20,248 nucleotides of DNA from Sphacelaria rigidula (lineage: Eukaryota; Phaeophyceae; Sphacelariales): positions 1 through 20,248 of the forward strand of contig CAXNAA020000554.1 in the NCBI GenBank assembly GCA_964200075.2, read 5' to 3'. The notes beneath the pieces were generated by a model that ran no database searches, had not been told where the DNA came from, and saw only the letters and a program-made list of their open reading frames with translations. Within the stretch, counting starts at the first letter, position 1, and each line of letters starts with the position of its first letter. The position numbers and the translations under genes are program-made. This document shows, one piece after another, positions 1-17,374 of this stretch.

Positions 1-228
1 CCTGCTAAAATTGTTCGGCCCGAAGCCTACTGCTTATCTCGCATTTGGATGACAGCCTCCAACGAGTTACCTCATTTCCTGGTATCGCCTCTTGCACAGA
101 CAGCCACGGGCTACACATGGCCTGACGGATGCCTCGCCATTTATCCCAAGGAGGGGGTTGAATCGTGACGGGACCACGCAGTAAGACACTCAAGAACACG
201 CGCGCTGGAAAAAGTGATAATAACACAC
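1..228 (-). other. GALE intron 7 (partial)
   Basis: It starts with GTGTGT after ...SGKE (exon 7, phase 0). No translation of 1-228 on the minus strand resembles the epimerase C-terminus. The last bases on the minus strand read ATTTTAGCAG then G, a plausible 3' splice site exactly at the window edge, so the terminal exon may begin at position 1. This cannot be decided from the window. Confidence 0.6.
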
Positions 229-6405
<6,177 letters not shown>

Positions 6406-9400
6406 GATGATGCAAGCGCCGTTCTGTTGCCGTTGGTGTGTATTCAAATGAGTAAATGGGGAGAAACAGCCGAGAGGAAACGAGAGACCGAGCAAGGGAG
6501 AACCTGGTTGCTCGTCGAGTGGGCGTTGTGGGGGAGAGGAGGGTCGTGACGAAACAGGAAAGTTGCTTTCGAGCGAAATACTGCTTGCAGTACCTGCGGT
6601 ATACTTCGGTGGAAAATATGAGATCCGCAGTCCGAAAAATTACATATATATCTGAGAAAAGTCGTTACTTCACAAAACATGCTCCGCGGCCTGCGTGTAC
6701 CGGCCGACTGACTCGTTGTAAAACAAACTACATGGGTGAACCCGTCACCACTGACTCTTGTTATGCTGAGTATGGATGGCCACGGTGTTTTGTTATATAC
6801 AAGTATTGAACGGATAGACTGCCGTTTTTACCGTTCTCTGTGGCACTGTTCGTCTAATACCCTGTAACGATGACGTGTATTTCGTGAGAGTGAAGTGCTG
6901 CTTGTTGTCGCGCCGAGTGATGATGGCCTTTCCACTCTCAGTCTTTCGAGAACCAAGATGCTCATCATATCCCCAAATGTTGTGCCATGACGTGAAATAT
7001 ATCTCGCCCTGGAATGTTGGTACCATTGCTTGATGTACGTTCTTCAGAATATGTTGACAAGGATCTCATCGAGATCTTCCGACCAAAAATGTGAAAATAC
7101 GGAGATGAATGTAAGACCGCCTTTTTCATGATATTATATATAAACAATACCGTAGAGAACGAACATCGAGGCGATGGACAAACTTATCCACTCGCGGGTG
7201 GTATTCTCTGCCGCATCTCCTATGATACAACCATCATGATACTATGTTTGCTCGACTGTCTAGCATGATGTTCTTCGACGGTTTCGGAGTTTCTCGATTA
7301 GTGCGGGCGAGAGCTGGTGGGCGACCTGCAGTACTGTGCTATATACTCCGGGTTCCTCCGTACAAAAGGGACAGCTACCGGTGAGAATACGCGACGAAGT
7401 TTTACTATTATATAATACTTCTTCTGTAGTGCCGGACCATAACAATCAAGGTGTATACTTGAATGAAGAGGCACGAAGTGTTTGACGATTGATCGCAAGA
7501 AATATGCGTGGAGGGCTCGTATCGGAAAGGGAGGGCATAACACCAGGTACAGGACGCAGGACAGCATAGCAGGTAGAGGAAGAGAGGACTGCAAACAATC
7601 GAACACACCTGCGAGTCATTGTATTGTCTCTGCTACTACTGGCTGTGTTCAGTAGTGCACTTCGTGTGTCGTCCTGTCTGTACAAAGTCAACGCTCAATT
7701 CACCCACCACTTGCGGAAACACATTTATCGTCTTGGTTTTGCCCCGCGTAAGTTACCGCGCATAAGATAACATGATAACAGCGCAGCGTACCGCGCAATG
7801 CGGTGCTGGGCAGTACATCGTTCGCAGCGCGGAAATGAGGCACAAGTACATCCGTGCAGCCAGCTAACAATCTGTCTCGTCCCGTTCTTGTACTTTTGTT
7901 TTGCGTGCATGTCGAGGAAGCAAATGTGCCACCGACAGGCCGGTGCATGTACGAGTTTCGCATAGTATTAGTGAGTCAAATTACGGTTCTATTTCCGGCC
8001 ACAACTTTGACGGGTCGTCGTGGTTGTTATTCTCGCAGGGTCATTGCACTTTTTTTGAACGGATTTCGCGCATAATATACTAGGGAAGGAGAACATAAAA
8101 CAGCGAGACAAGAGACAGGAGGGGGGGAGACGCGAAAAGAGAGGCCGAAACAAATCCATTACTTCGAAGTTGTCAGTTGTTCAATGGTGAACGCCCAGCT
8201 CTCGGGAGTGTTTCGGCGATATACCTGAAAATCCAAGTACACACAGCTATATACGGAAAGGAGCAAACCAGATCTAGGGACACAGACGAGGGGCAGCCGG
8301 CAAGGCTCGCGCAGTACAGTCAGTGCTGTACAGTAGCTCCACCAAAAGACCACAGCAGACGCGAACTGGTGATGTGCTGTGCAGCAACGAGCTTCCGCCT
8401 GTGTGCAAATATATGGCGATGCCTGGGTTTAGCTGACTGTGCCTTCGCGTAGTTTCTTCTGTCAAGTCTCCCACTCACACACCGGAATATGAGATTTCGT
8501 GTCCTGAGCGCGTTGTTCTCGTCAACAGTAAAGATACCAGCACAGCTGAATGACAGGCAGATAGTGGCTTAGCTCTTTGTATTGCTGGCTGTCAAGCCGT
8601 TAACACTGATTTCCAAGGAAGGGGACGATGGCGCCAGGCAATACAGATTGTCTGGAGACGAGCGGGGCAACACACATGTTTATACGGCACGTAGCTATTC
8701 GAAGATATGTGGGAGCGGGGAGCGTTTGTGACCATATGTGAGTGTGGTACGCAAAGCAGCATGCCCGTGCCAGATGAGATGCACAAGCACAACAGTACAG
8801 TAGTAGTGTGATTATTCTCACACTGCGCACCTTTGATGATTCGAAGCTCTCGACGTCCTTCAGGCGGCCCAAGCACTTCTTGTGTTCTTGCTACACGCGC
8901 TACTCTCACTGTGCGAAGAGGTTTTCTGTTGCTCAGCACAGCGGTGTAATGAATGGCTCGCTGCGGGTTGGATCGTCCAGTGTGTGTTGGAGTGGAGAAC
9001 TGAATCTATTTCATTCGACAAGTGTTCGAATTTCCAACCAGCAAAACGAAACCGCTTCCTACAAACATTCACATCAGGCTGGATATACGTTGTTCAACAC
9101 CCTATGTAAATAGTAAATACCCCACGAAGGCCGATAAGTGCTCTTAGTAAGGTACCACAGAGATAGAATGTAGTGCTTCAATCGGATAATCTTGACAAAT
9201 ATATTTTCCTTCCCTCATGATAGATGATTTCCTGAACGTCATGGGTGGTACGGTGTCCATGTAACCGGGGTGACGCACCAACGCGGAGGGGGGTGTTGAA
9301 CAAAAATATGATTTTCCGGTGTCTTCATCTTTTGTTCCAAGAAGTGATTCCGCCGCATTTTTCGGGGGCTCCCACCTGTCCTTCGCCACGAACGATAACT

Positions 9401-9581
9401 TATGCACCCCTTAATCCAAATACTACACCACACGACATCACTCCCTGTTAACCACCTCTCCACCCATCCAACACGTTCACCATTCTAGCAGCAGCCGGAA
9501 GTCGTAGGGACATCTAAGGAGTAGCCAACGAAAACCCCTCACGAGCTACTCTGTGCATCACCCCCCTTCCCCAATATCACC
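6406..9581. other. Intergenic region between divergent GALE and UAP1
   Basis: 3,176 bp between the two start codons. The GALE side begins with a pyrimidine-rich leader on the minus strand (about 6406-6540), and the UAP1 side with a CA/CT-rich leader (about 9420-9581). The rest shows only short frames on both strands without recognisable domains, a purine-rich run at about 8080-8150, and a small hairpin (arms AGTGTGA/TCACACT) near 8805-8824. I cannot place a TATA box or transcription start with confidence. Confidence 0.7.
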
Positions 9582-12500
9582 ATGTCTGCGCTAGAAAGCG
9601 GTACCGTGCCGACAGCCCTACGCGCGCTATATTCTAAGCATGGCCAGAATCAAGTATTTAGATACGTCGACAGTGGCATCGTGACAGGCGATGCCGTAGA
9701 TGCGCTGGTCGCCCAGCTCTCCGATGTCGATCCCGAGCGCATCAACGATCTCTTCCGTTCTACCGTCGGCGACAGCGGTGATGCAAAGCCGTCGTCGGCC
9801 GACATGACGATGAAGCCCATCGAATCCTTTGTCAGCCTAGATTCGACCGCGGCGGACACCAAAGAGAAGTGGTACTCCACGGGGCTCAAGGCCGTGGCTG
9901 AGGGCAAAGTGGCTGTCGTAGTGCTCAGCGGGGGACAAGGCACGCGGCTCGGCTTCTCTGGGCCAAAGGGCATGTACAACATCGGTTTGCCTTCGCAAAA
10001 GACGCTGTTCCAGCTTCAGGCGGAGCGACTGCGAAGGGTCTGCGCGCTGGCCGAGCAACGCTTCCCTAATGGCAGTGACGGAGCGTACGGCGCTGGTGAC
10101 AAAGGCCGCATCAGCATCCCTTGGTATATTATGACAAGTCCGTTGAACGATGCCATGACACGCGAGTTTTTCTCGAAGAACAGGTACTTCGGCGTGGCCG
10201 AAACGGACGTGTTTTTCTTCCCGCAGGGTACCTTGCCGTGCATGTCGAACCCCGATGGCAAGATCATGCTCGAGAGCGCGGGGCGCGTGGCGATGGCGCC
10301 TGACGGAAACGGGGGGATCTACCCGGCGCTGCAGCGGACGGGCGCGCTCGCCGACATGCGGACGCGAGGGGTCGAACACCTGCACGTCTTCTCCATCGAT
10401 AATGCCCTCGTGAAAGTGGCCGACCCGTACTTCTTGGGGTATTGCATTCAGAGTGGCGCGGACTGCGGCAATAAGTCCGTGTGGAAGGCGGAACCCGACG
10501 AAAAGGTCGGGGTGGTCGTCAACCGTGGCGGCAAGCCCTGCGTCGTGGAGTACTCCGAAATGGATGCCGAGGCATGCGAACGGCGCGACGACTCGGGGAA
10601 ACTTGTGTTCGGCGCGGGGAACATCTGCAACCACTATTTCTCCCGGGCGTTCCTGGAAGACGTCGTGCTGCCTGGGATGGGCGACATGTATCATGTGGCG
10701 CACAAAAAGATCCCCGCCGCCGAGGTAAGTACTGCTTTTGTACAGTACAGGCAATTCGGCGCAACAGTGCTGTGGTACCATTTGTGTCCCTTGCCTAATG
10801 ACAGCTGACAGGGTTCGTTTTTCATCAGTTGCGACGTGGAGATGAAGCGCAATGGTACGACAACGCCGTGCAGTACAGAATCTTGCTCGTCCCCTTATGA
10901 TCTCGTGTTTTTCTCGCCTTTTTACTAATGTACTTGCTGTCTTCAGCAAAAAGACAATTTGAGATTGATGAATCATCGCCTGGGGTGAGACCAACTCTTG
11001 CGGGTTCGGGAGAAAAAAAAACTTGTTGAAAACTGCCTTTTGGGCCCTTCTACGTCGTCATACGCCCGAGAAGAGGGCTAGGCGGATGTTGATACCTTGG
11101 GATGACTTGCTCAACTCGTTGCCCTGTCCGAACGATCTCAACGAGCAGAGCAAGTCATTCCAAGGTGTTAACATTCGCCTAGCCCTCTTTCCGTAAAAGC
11201 GATGGAGAAGGGCCCCAAAGGCAGTTTGCAACATGATTTTTTTTCAAAACCCATGATAATTTGCCCATCTTTTTTTCAAATCAAATAAGGGAACACAGAA
11301 CGCCCCGCACTACTGAGGCAACAAAGGGGAGTGCTGCATAGGCCAATGCCAACGACGAGAGCTTGTCAACGTCACGATCATTCCCATTGGCGGGCAATGC
11401 CGCGATGATCCCCCTCAAAATCAGCCCCAAAATTGCCACGAAGAAAATGGACATACAAAGAACGCATGATTGCTGGTTTCAGACTGTATATGGGGCGTCT
11501 CATGTGGGTGACATTGGCGAAAATGATCCCAAGCGTGGGAGGTCCCAGCTGCTCGGCGCGCTCAGCTTTTGTGATTTCCATTCAACGGTAGATTTTGCCT
11601 TCTCAAACTAGCCACTTTGGGGAGAGCAGCTATGGCGGCATCACTCTGGCAGTATTTTTTAATGCTGAAACTAATATCGTAACGAGTCGTCTGAGTGTGG
11701 ATACAAGAAGTGACCACAGCCATGGGAGAGTTTCAACCCTTGGAGCGCCCGTAGATGGATGACTGCACCGTTGTGGCTGTATGCCCCGCAGTTCTGCATC
11801 GAAAGCTGAACATGATGCCGATTCATCTGAAATTGAAATCGCTTCAACTTTCTGTTTTTTCGTTTCCTTTGCTGCTTCGAATATGTCCCGCGTATTGATA
11901 ATCTCGTGTCAAAATTTCAGCGCCTAGCTCCTGATATTAAGCGGTGGGTCACCTGACAACCGCCAACGGGAAGTGTTGCCCGGCCCAGCTCGTAGACGTT
12001 ACAGGGCTTTGCCAACCGTGTGAACTGCTATGGCTCGTGTTCCGAGGTTCTACCGCTGACAGTCCCGCAAGTTCTCGGAGGACAGCTTTCGTGCTGCTGG
12101 TCGTGACCATGCACGAATATTCCTCACTTGCGACATATGTATGGCAACGAGATTTTCTGATGTAGGTGTCAATTGCCGAACTGGATGATGACTGTAGGAC
12201 ACAGATTGCCTGACCCACCGTGGCGGTGAAACGGTTGAACTTCATACACGAGCTAGGTAGGGGCTGAAAAACCACGAGACACACGTGACATGTTGTCACA
12301 GGGAAAGGGGGTGGCTCTTGCTGACGGAGAGAAGCTGCTCACCAACTATCGTTGAACGAGGGTCCGCCGTCAATATTGTTCCGAAATGATTATGCCTCGC
12401 GCCCGACCATTGGAATCAAAGTGAAGAGGAAGACAGTTTCACCCAGTAGAGTTCACCACTTGGAATGGTGAAGTTGACCCCACTTCGTTCTAGTCTGGAC

Positions 12501-13257
12501 ACCGAAATCTTTGATAAGGACTGTGCTTCTAGCGTGCGCAGAACGTGTTTTGTCTAAATCGGCGCCTGCAGCGTCGATTTGAGGTCTGGCAACGCACATC
12601 TTTCACCCTCCCTGCCTGAGGGTTCTCGGTATGACTCGGTTGGGGTCAAGGTTAGGGCATGGATCAATTCGAAATCATAAATTTCCGAGAAAGGTCTTCA
12701 CCCTACTAAATGATGGAACTAACCTCGTTTCACCCTTACGTGCTTTTTTTATCGCCCTGCCCCCCTCCCATTCACCGTAGCTACCACCCTACTGTAACTA
12801 CCACCGTACCCCACGCCCGCCCCCTGGACCCCCCAACCAAAAACAGGGGCCGTCGGGGGACACTGTGAAACCGACAGCCAACAACGGCATCAAGCTCGAG
12901 TCGTTCATCTTCGACGTCTTCCCCTTGTCCCGAAACATGGTGCTCTTCGAAAGCCCCCGAGAGGACGAGTTCGCCCCCGTGAAGAACGCTCCGGGGACCC
13001 CGACCGATTCGCCCGACACCGCTCGCGAGATGATCTCGCGGCAGGCTCGGCGGTGGGCCGTCGCGGCCGGAGCTGAGCTGCAGACCGGGAGCGGCGGCGC
13101 GGGTGAGGCCGGTGGAGCCGGTAACTGCTGTGAAATTTCTCCGTTGGTTTCGTACGGCGGGGAGGGATTGAAGGACAAGGTGGGGTTCAAGAAGCTGTCC
13201 GTGCCGTTTTATCTCAAAGACGGGGGGGAGGAGGTCGAGGAGGAGGGAGGACGCTAA
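9582..13257 (+). CDS. UAP1: UDP-N-acetylhexosamine pyrophosphorylase (UAP1), two exons
   Basis: Makes UDP-GlcNAc (and often UDP-GalNAc) from UTP and the hexosamine 1-phosphate, the last step of the hexosamine pathway, in the cytosol. Exons 9582-10724 (381 codons) and 12847-13257 (136 codons plus TAA) give 517 aa, normal for the eukaryotic family. Motifs: nucleotide-binding LSGGQGTRLG (115-124) with PKG (128-130), MTSPLND (184-190), FFPQGTLPC (212-220), APDGNGG (239-245), DNALVKVADP (273-282), EYSEMD (323-328), NICNHYFS (347-354), and NGIKLESFIFDVFPL and REDEFAPVKN in exon 2, then CEISPLVSYGGEGL near the end. The tail is acidic. The junction KKIPAAE/GPSGDTVKP matches family spacing, so no exon is missing. 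Donor GAG/GTAAGT, acceptor AACAG/GGG, phase 0. The start context CACCATGT is good. The plant-like MTSP replaces animal MTSG. Confidence 0.95.
11012..11245. mobile_element. 234-bp fold-back element with ~108-bp arms
   Basis: The arms 11012-11121 and 11139-11245 are near-perfect reverse complements: AACTGCCTTT, GGGCCCTTCT, AGAGGGCTAGGCG, ATGACTTGCTC and CTCGTTG all recur inverted in order. The central loop is 17 nt. The outer ends are an A run on the left and a T run on the right. There is no ORF. It could be a MITE/fold-back element, or a long hairpin capable of giving small RNAs, since it is transcribed with the UAP1 intron. Confidence 0.85.
11281..11454 (-). pseudogene. Membrane-protein-like ORF fragment, antisense in UAP1 intron
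   Basis: A 57-codon frame from ATG 11454 to TGA 11281 encodes two hydrophobic stretches (SIFFVAILGLIL with following IIAAL, and LALAYAALPFVASVV) separated by a charged linker rich in N, D and R. A second frame just upstream on the same strand (from ATG 11581) is also protein-like (PPTLGIIFANV...), out of phase by one at about 11460, as if one gene had been frameshifted. I do not recognise a family. It could equally be chance. Confidence 0.25.
12447..12735 (+). repeat. Dispersed repeat A, copy 1
   Basis: Shares ordered blocks with 17100-17363: TAGAGTT, CACTTGGAA, TAGCGTGCGCA, TTTTGTCTAAA, GAGGTCTGGCAACGCA, ACCCTCC, GAGGGTTCT, GTTGGGGT, AGGTTAGGG, TTCGAAAT, ATAAATTTC and GAACTAACC. The two copies are diverged with several indels. 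It lies at the 3' end of the UAP1 intron, about 110 bp before the acceptor. Confidence 0.8.
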
Positions 13258-13972
13258 TAAGGAATCCCAGGGATGTGAGATACATGTGAGTGAGGGTCGG
13301 TCTTTAACAGTACCCGATCCAGCAACAGGATGTTAACGTATTCACGCCCGACAATAATTGCCACAGGCCCATACTTTACGCAGTACATTTGTTTCTTGTA
13401 TATCGCAACTGTTGACCATTTACTGTCCAGGATGTGAAACTTATTACTTGGGTGATTTACGCCGATGTAAGTGACATCACAGTGGAGCAATTTCAGCGTG
13501 TAAATTCGGCGAAATTATTCTGTTTGCTATGTAAAATTTGTTTTGTTTCGTTTTGGGGGAGGGGGGGCGTCAAGACATGAGAGAGGCCGCGCGTGAGCGG
13601 GAAATCTGTTTTGCTCTATGCCGCAGCCTCCGTCTCCTTCATAAGTGTTTGCATCTCTGTGTGCGTGTTTTTTTGCGTTTTTATTCCCTTGAGGGCGCCA
13701 TGCTGTGCCGTCTCCCAGATGGATGCTAGATTATTGATTGGTTGGTTGGTTGTCGTACGGTATATAATTTGGCCAGGGAACAATCGTATCTATTCAAATA
13801 CGGTATTTATTATACAAGGCGATGCATCGTGCTTTACCGCATGCATGGACTCGAATGAACTACTTTGACGTTACACGGTTCACGTACGCGTTTGACTTGT
13901 ACGGTCTGTATCCCAACTTTGTTGAGTGTAGGCGTATACAGTCTGTAAGTACATTGTACGCCGAAGTATATA
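13258..13972. other. UAP1 downstream region, no gene seen
   Basis: Presumably contains the UAP1 3' UTR. No recognisable coding sequence; only short frames and a G run near 13555-13568. I see no clear polyadenylation signal that I would assign. Confidence 0.5.
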
Positions 13973-14781
13973 CAGTGGGGGGCTTTCAGTAGTGCCGATT
14001 GAATAATGCGAACGACCTATATAATGCCAGTAAAATATCCGGGCACAGCCGGAGCTCGCAGTAGTGCCGGGCGGCACTACTGACAGATGACCCTCAACAG
14101 TGCCGGTTATCGCCGTTATCGGGTAGCCCGTAGCATCTACGCCCGAGCACAGCCACGGGAGGAGTCGTGTCTGGTTTGCTGCATCGGTGTGTTTTTTTCG
14201 AGGTCGTTTGTCTCTCTCTCTCCTTGTCTCGGTAGCCGGTAGGAAGTGAAAAGGGGTGTGGTTCATTCTTTCTCGCTCAATCCTGTTGGTGGGCGGCGTA
14301 CTCTTTCGTGAGTTTTTTTCCACACCAGATGCCGCACCTTCGTATTTGCGTCGGGTGCAGATGTGTCCCTGTTTTTCTTGTCGGGAAGGTTTTTCGGCAT
14401 GAGCAACTTTTGTGGCCGTACTGCTGCTGTTGTGCTAGTAGGGAAGGAAATGATCAACGTGTGAACAGGATCAATCAAGTTGAATGTGAAGAACAAAAAA
14501 AATCGGGTTTAGTCCTGCTACCCCGAAACCTTACGTGACGTATCCTATCGAAACCCCTTGAAACGCTCCTCGTCCGTTTTGTGCTTCCGTTGGTCCCACG
14601 AAGGGCAAACGTAGCACTGTACGAACGGACGGTCGTCAACAGTGCCAGAACCGGCACCACTGAGGTGTTCAGAGCCCTCAATTGCACCTGTTTTGGCACT
14701 TTTCAGAGTAGTGCCGGGCTCTCTGAGTAGTGCCGGTGTCCGTGGTGGACACATACCGGCACTACTAAGAGGCCCCCACTG
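13973..14781. mobile_element. Non-autonomous TIR DNA transposon (809 bp)
   Basis: The left end reads CAGTGGGGG...AGTAGTGCCG, and the right end is its reverse complement. The first 25 bp match at 22 positions. TATATA lies immediately outside both ends (13967-13972 and 14782-14787), as a target-site duplication would, so TA, TATA or TATATA are all possible. The subterminal regions carry further AGTAGTGCCGG or CAACAGTGCCGG copies in both orientations (about 14060-14110, 14635-14760), typical of transposase-binding repeats. There is no transposase-like ORF inside. CAGT ends with a TA-type target suggest Tc1/mariner/pogo, but this is inference. Confidence 0.82.
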
Positions 14782-14787
14782 TATATA

Positions 14788-15600
14788 GATGAGGAAGCAT
14801 AACACCCGCCGTCGCTTGTCGTATGATGCGGGGCAGAGAAGGCATGCTCTCCTCACAGACGTACACACTTGCACCTCAAATTTGCAGGAGGATCCGAAAC
14901 GACTCATGCGCACTGGATCAAGTGCTAGGATTTTGCGCGTTTGACACGAGTTCCCAGCAACGCAGCCCAAGGTCAGGGAAGGAGGACGGAGAAGAGGGGA
15001 GAGTGAAGGGGGGGTGGGGGGGGTGGGGATTCCGTGATGAACTGACTAGTTTGTAGCACCAGTGTACGCATAATAACTCCGGTAAAAAAAAGGAAGGGGA
15101 AGAGGGGGATACTCTTCTATAATAGCTGTTTACTTCATGTCGAAAATGTGACAGGGTGGGATATCCCTCTAGTCGTCCCCCAGGGGGTGGTGTTGACCAA
15201 TTCGATGAATTCGGAATCATTTGCGCTTGGAAAAAGGCCGAGGGTGCTGAAAGTACTACGGCACACAGCGTATGTGCCACGGGATACACCCGGAGTCCTC
15301 AAGTGTATTTGCTGTACCGAGCTACCTGAGCGTACCTGGGATATCGAGCCCGAAGAATAGAATAGTTAGAGTAATGCGGGGTACCTCCGAGTATCGGCCG
15401 AGAAAAGATACTGGGGTATTTCAGGGCACCTGAAGCAGTATTTCTTACCTGTATGTCCTATCTACTTCAAGCACCTTTTGGAAATGAAGTGACTGTACGA
15501 CTTGAGCGTCGCTCTGCCAGCGTTCAAATTGTTGAAAGAGAGCGCCTTGACTTGCCCTTGTTGGTGGGTGGTTGGGTGGGGGGCGGGGCGGGGAGGGAAG
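14788..15600. other. No gene recognised
   Basis: Contains a G-rich run at about 14980-15030 and 15560-15607. Frames on both strands are short and low-complexity (proline/serine on one strand, glycine on the other). Confidence 0.5.
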
Positions 15601-15676
15601 GGGGGGCGTACTCATGTGTTGCTTGCCTTAGTCGTTTGGCCATTGACCACGTATCCCCTCCGAGACGGAGCACCGG
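15601..15676 (-). repeat. Poly-C-tailed dispersed repeat, copy 3 (reverse)
   Basis: On the plus strand: G tract, CGTACTCATGTGTTGCTTGC, CTTAGTCGTTTGGCCATTGA, CCACGTATCCC, CGAGACGGAGCACC. This is the reverse complement of copy 1, better preserved. Confidence 0.8.
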
Positions 15677-16195
15677 GTGAGTGGGAGGGGGGCAGAGAAG
15701 CAGGGGAGGAGGTGATAGATGTCCGTGCTCTGACAAAACCTACGCATACGTACATTTGCACGTATGTACGTACTTGCGAAATTTTTAGTCGGAACACCCC
15801 CGAGTGATGAAAATATGTCCTTATAAATGAAAGTTTTTTTTCGCCGCTTCTTTTCGGTTTGTTCCAAGATTTTTCGTGATTTATTTATGTCTTTTCCACG
15901 ATGTCGGCTAGGAGACGCGGTGCACCTCGCTCGCGCTCGCTTGAGACGTGAAGGTGTAGAATGGGTTCTGCTCGACGTTATGAGGATATGATTGTCTTAA
16001 CAGAAATGAACGACAGGCTTGGTGTGAAAAAAGCAAGGCTAAGCGGTCACCACCACTGTTGTGAAATTGCCTTTTTTGTAAAGAGGCGTTGTTTTCAGTC
16101 TGTTGTGCGAAGGATTTCCTCGTGATAATGTTTGATCTCCGTTAATTCTGTTTGTACATGACAGAGATGCGGATATGTCGGCGATTTTCGATTCC

Positions 16196-16310
16196 GGGGG
16201 GAGGGGGGGGGGGAGGGAGTACCCATCTGTTGTGCTGCTTGCCTCGGTCGTTTGACCATTGACCACACATCCCTTTCGAGACGGAGAAGGTTTCGGGGGG
16301 GGGGGGTTGT
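16196..16310 (-). repeat. Poly-C-tailed dispersed repeat, copy 4 (reverse)
   Basis: G tract, GAGTACCCATCTGTTGTGCT, GCTTGCCTCGGTCGTTTGAC, CATTGACCACACATCCC, TTTCGAGACGGAG, then a second G tract at 16296-16306. Same order as copy 3, about 600 bp away. Confidence 0.8.
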
Positions 16311-16563
16311 AGAAGCAGACGGGGAGAACCGGGAGAATCGTGTTGTGTCTCACGTTGTGTTGAATTTTGTTCACATACAGAAAACCGTATTGTAGAGCAC
16401 ATGAATCTAGAAGCTCGCTGGGGAGCCTGATGTCCTCGATTAAAAGTGATGAATAGATGTGGAATGTTCGCCCGAGGTGGTGGGACGTGTGAACGTTGCT
16501 CGTTTTACAACTAAGTTTATCGCATAGAACCTAACATCATGGTTCGGACACCAATATACCCAC

Positions 16564-17030
16564 GGGCGTGTCGGGTATAGGGTATACATACCCGATATTT
16601 TGATACTTTGAGAAAAGTGGAGATCCGACCCATGCCCGAGGCACCAGTCACCCCAGGGCTGTTGTTCCCCTCTGTCAAGCCCGTACAAAGCGAAGTGCCT
16701 GACTTGGATGCTACGGTAGGGGTGCACAAATATTTTTCTGAGGTTAGAATTATTGGGAACCCTTGATGTCACCGAAAACACGACTTATGAAATATGCGAG
16801 AGTACGCCAGGATGACTATTTCGATGTGCCAGGGATATCCGGAAGGAATTTCCAAACGGGGATGCCCTGACCCATATTCTTGAGCACCTATAACAGAATC
16901 GGCAGAAGACTCTGAACCAGACAAGATTTTGCGCAAAAAGTGCAAATCCACCATGGCATTGCTCCTTGAGCAGGTGATGTGTGATTTTTTCAATGCCATA
17001 AAATCGGGTATACCCCCACCCGACATGCCC
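16564..17030. mobile_element. Possible inverted-repeat element (467 bp)
   Basis: The left arm 16564-16596 starts GGGCGTGTCGGGT and ends ACCCGAT. The right arm 17003-17030 is its inverted counterpart (GGGCATGTCGGGT ... ACCCGAT) with a few gaps. The centre has no recognisable protein; minus-strand frames are interrupted. No target-site duplication found. Confidence 0.45.
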
Positions 17031-17099
17031 TTGTAAGATACGTACATGCACGCGATCGATGTATGTGGAGACTCAGCAATGCGGGCGTGTCTTTACCGG

Positions 17100-17363
17100 T
17101 AGAGTTTTATCACTTGGAAGGTACTTCAGTGGGGGTGCTGTGCTCCTAGCGTGCGCAAAACGCGTTTTTGTCTAAAATCGAGGTCTGGCAACGCATTCTT
17201 TGTCATGGAAACGCTTTTGAACCCTCCTTTGCCCGAGGGTTCTAGGGATGCCTTCTTCGTTGGGGTTAGGGTTAGGGTGATTAGAGTTTGTGTTGTTCGA
17301 AATAATAAATTTCTAAGAAATACCCCATACCTACCAAATGGTGAACTAACCCCGTCTTCGCAC
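17100..17363 (+). repeat. Dispersed repeat A, copy 2
   Basis: Direct-orientation counterpart of 12447-12735. This copy carries two adjacent TTAGGG units (about 17264-17276), where copy 1 has one plus a variant. It abuts the family C element at 17375. Confidence 0.8.
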
Positions 17364-17374
17364 ATTTTTTCCCG

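Larger units (their letters stand above)
10725..12846 (+). other. UAP1 intron (2122 bp, GT-AG)
   Basis: Donor GTAAGT, acceptor AAAAACAG. If retained, translation would run on 27 codons to a TGA at 10806-10808, giving a 408-aa protein without the C-terminal part. It contains the 234-bp hairpin, an antisense membrane-like ORF fragment and dispersed repeat A copy 1. The stretch from about 11600 to 12440 shows nothing I recognise. Confidence 0.92.

Noticed and set aside
9837-10994. 385-codon open frame on the minus strand opposite UAP1 exon 1
   Set aside because: It mirrors the GC-rich codon pattern of the real gene on the plus strand and has no recognisable domain.
12865-13257. Separate small gene starting at GTG 12865
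   Set aside because: It is the second exon of UAP1: it continues in phase from 10724 with a good acceptor at 12846.
16769-17047. Possible decayed retroelement protein on the minus strand
   Set aside because: The translation has no reverse transcriptase, integrase or protease motif that I can point to.
17262-17279. Telomere-like TTAGGG units
   Set aside because: Only two units, embedded in repeat A copy 2; not a telomere or a meaningful interstitial array.
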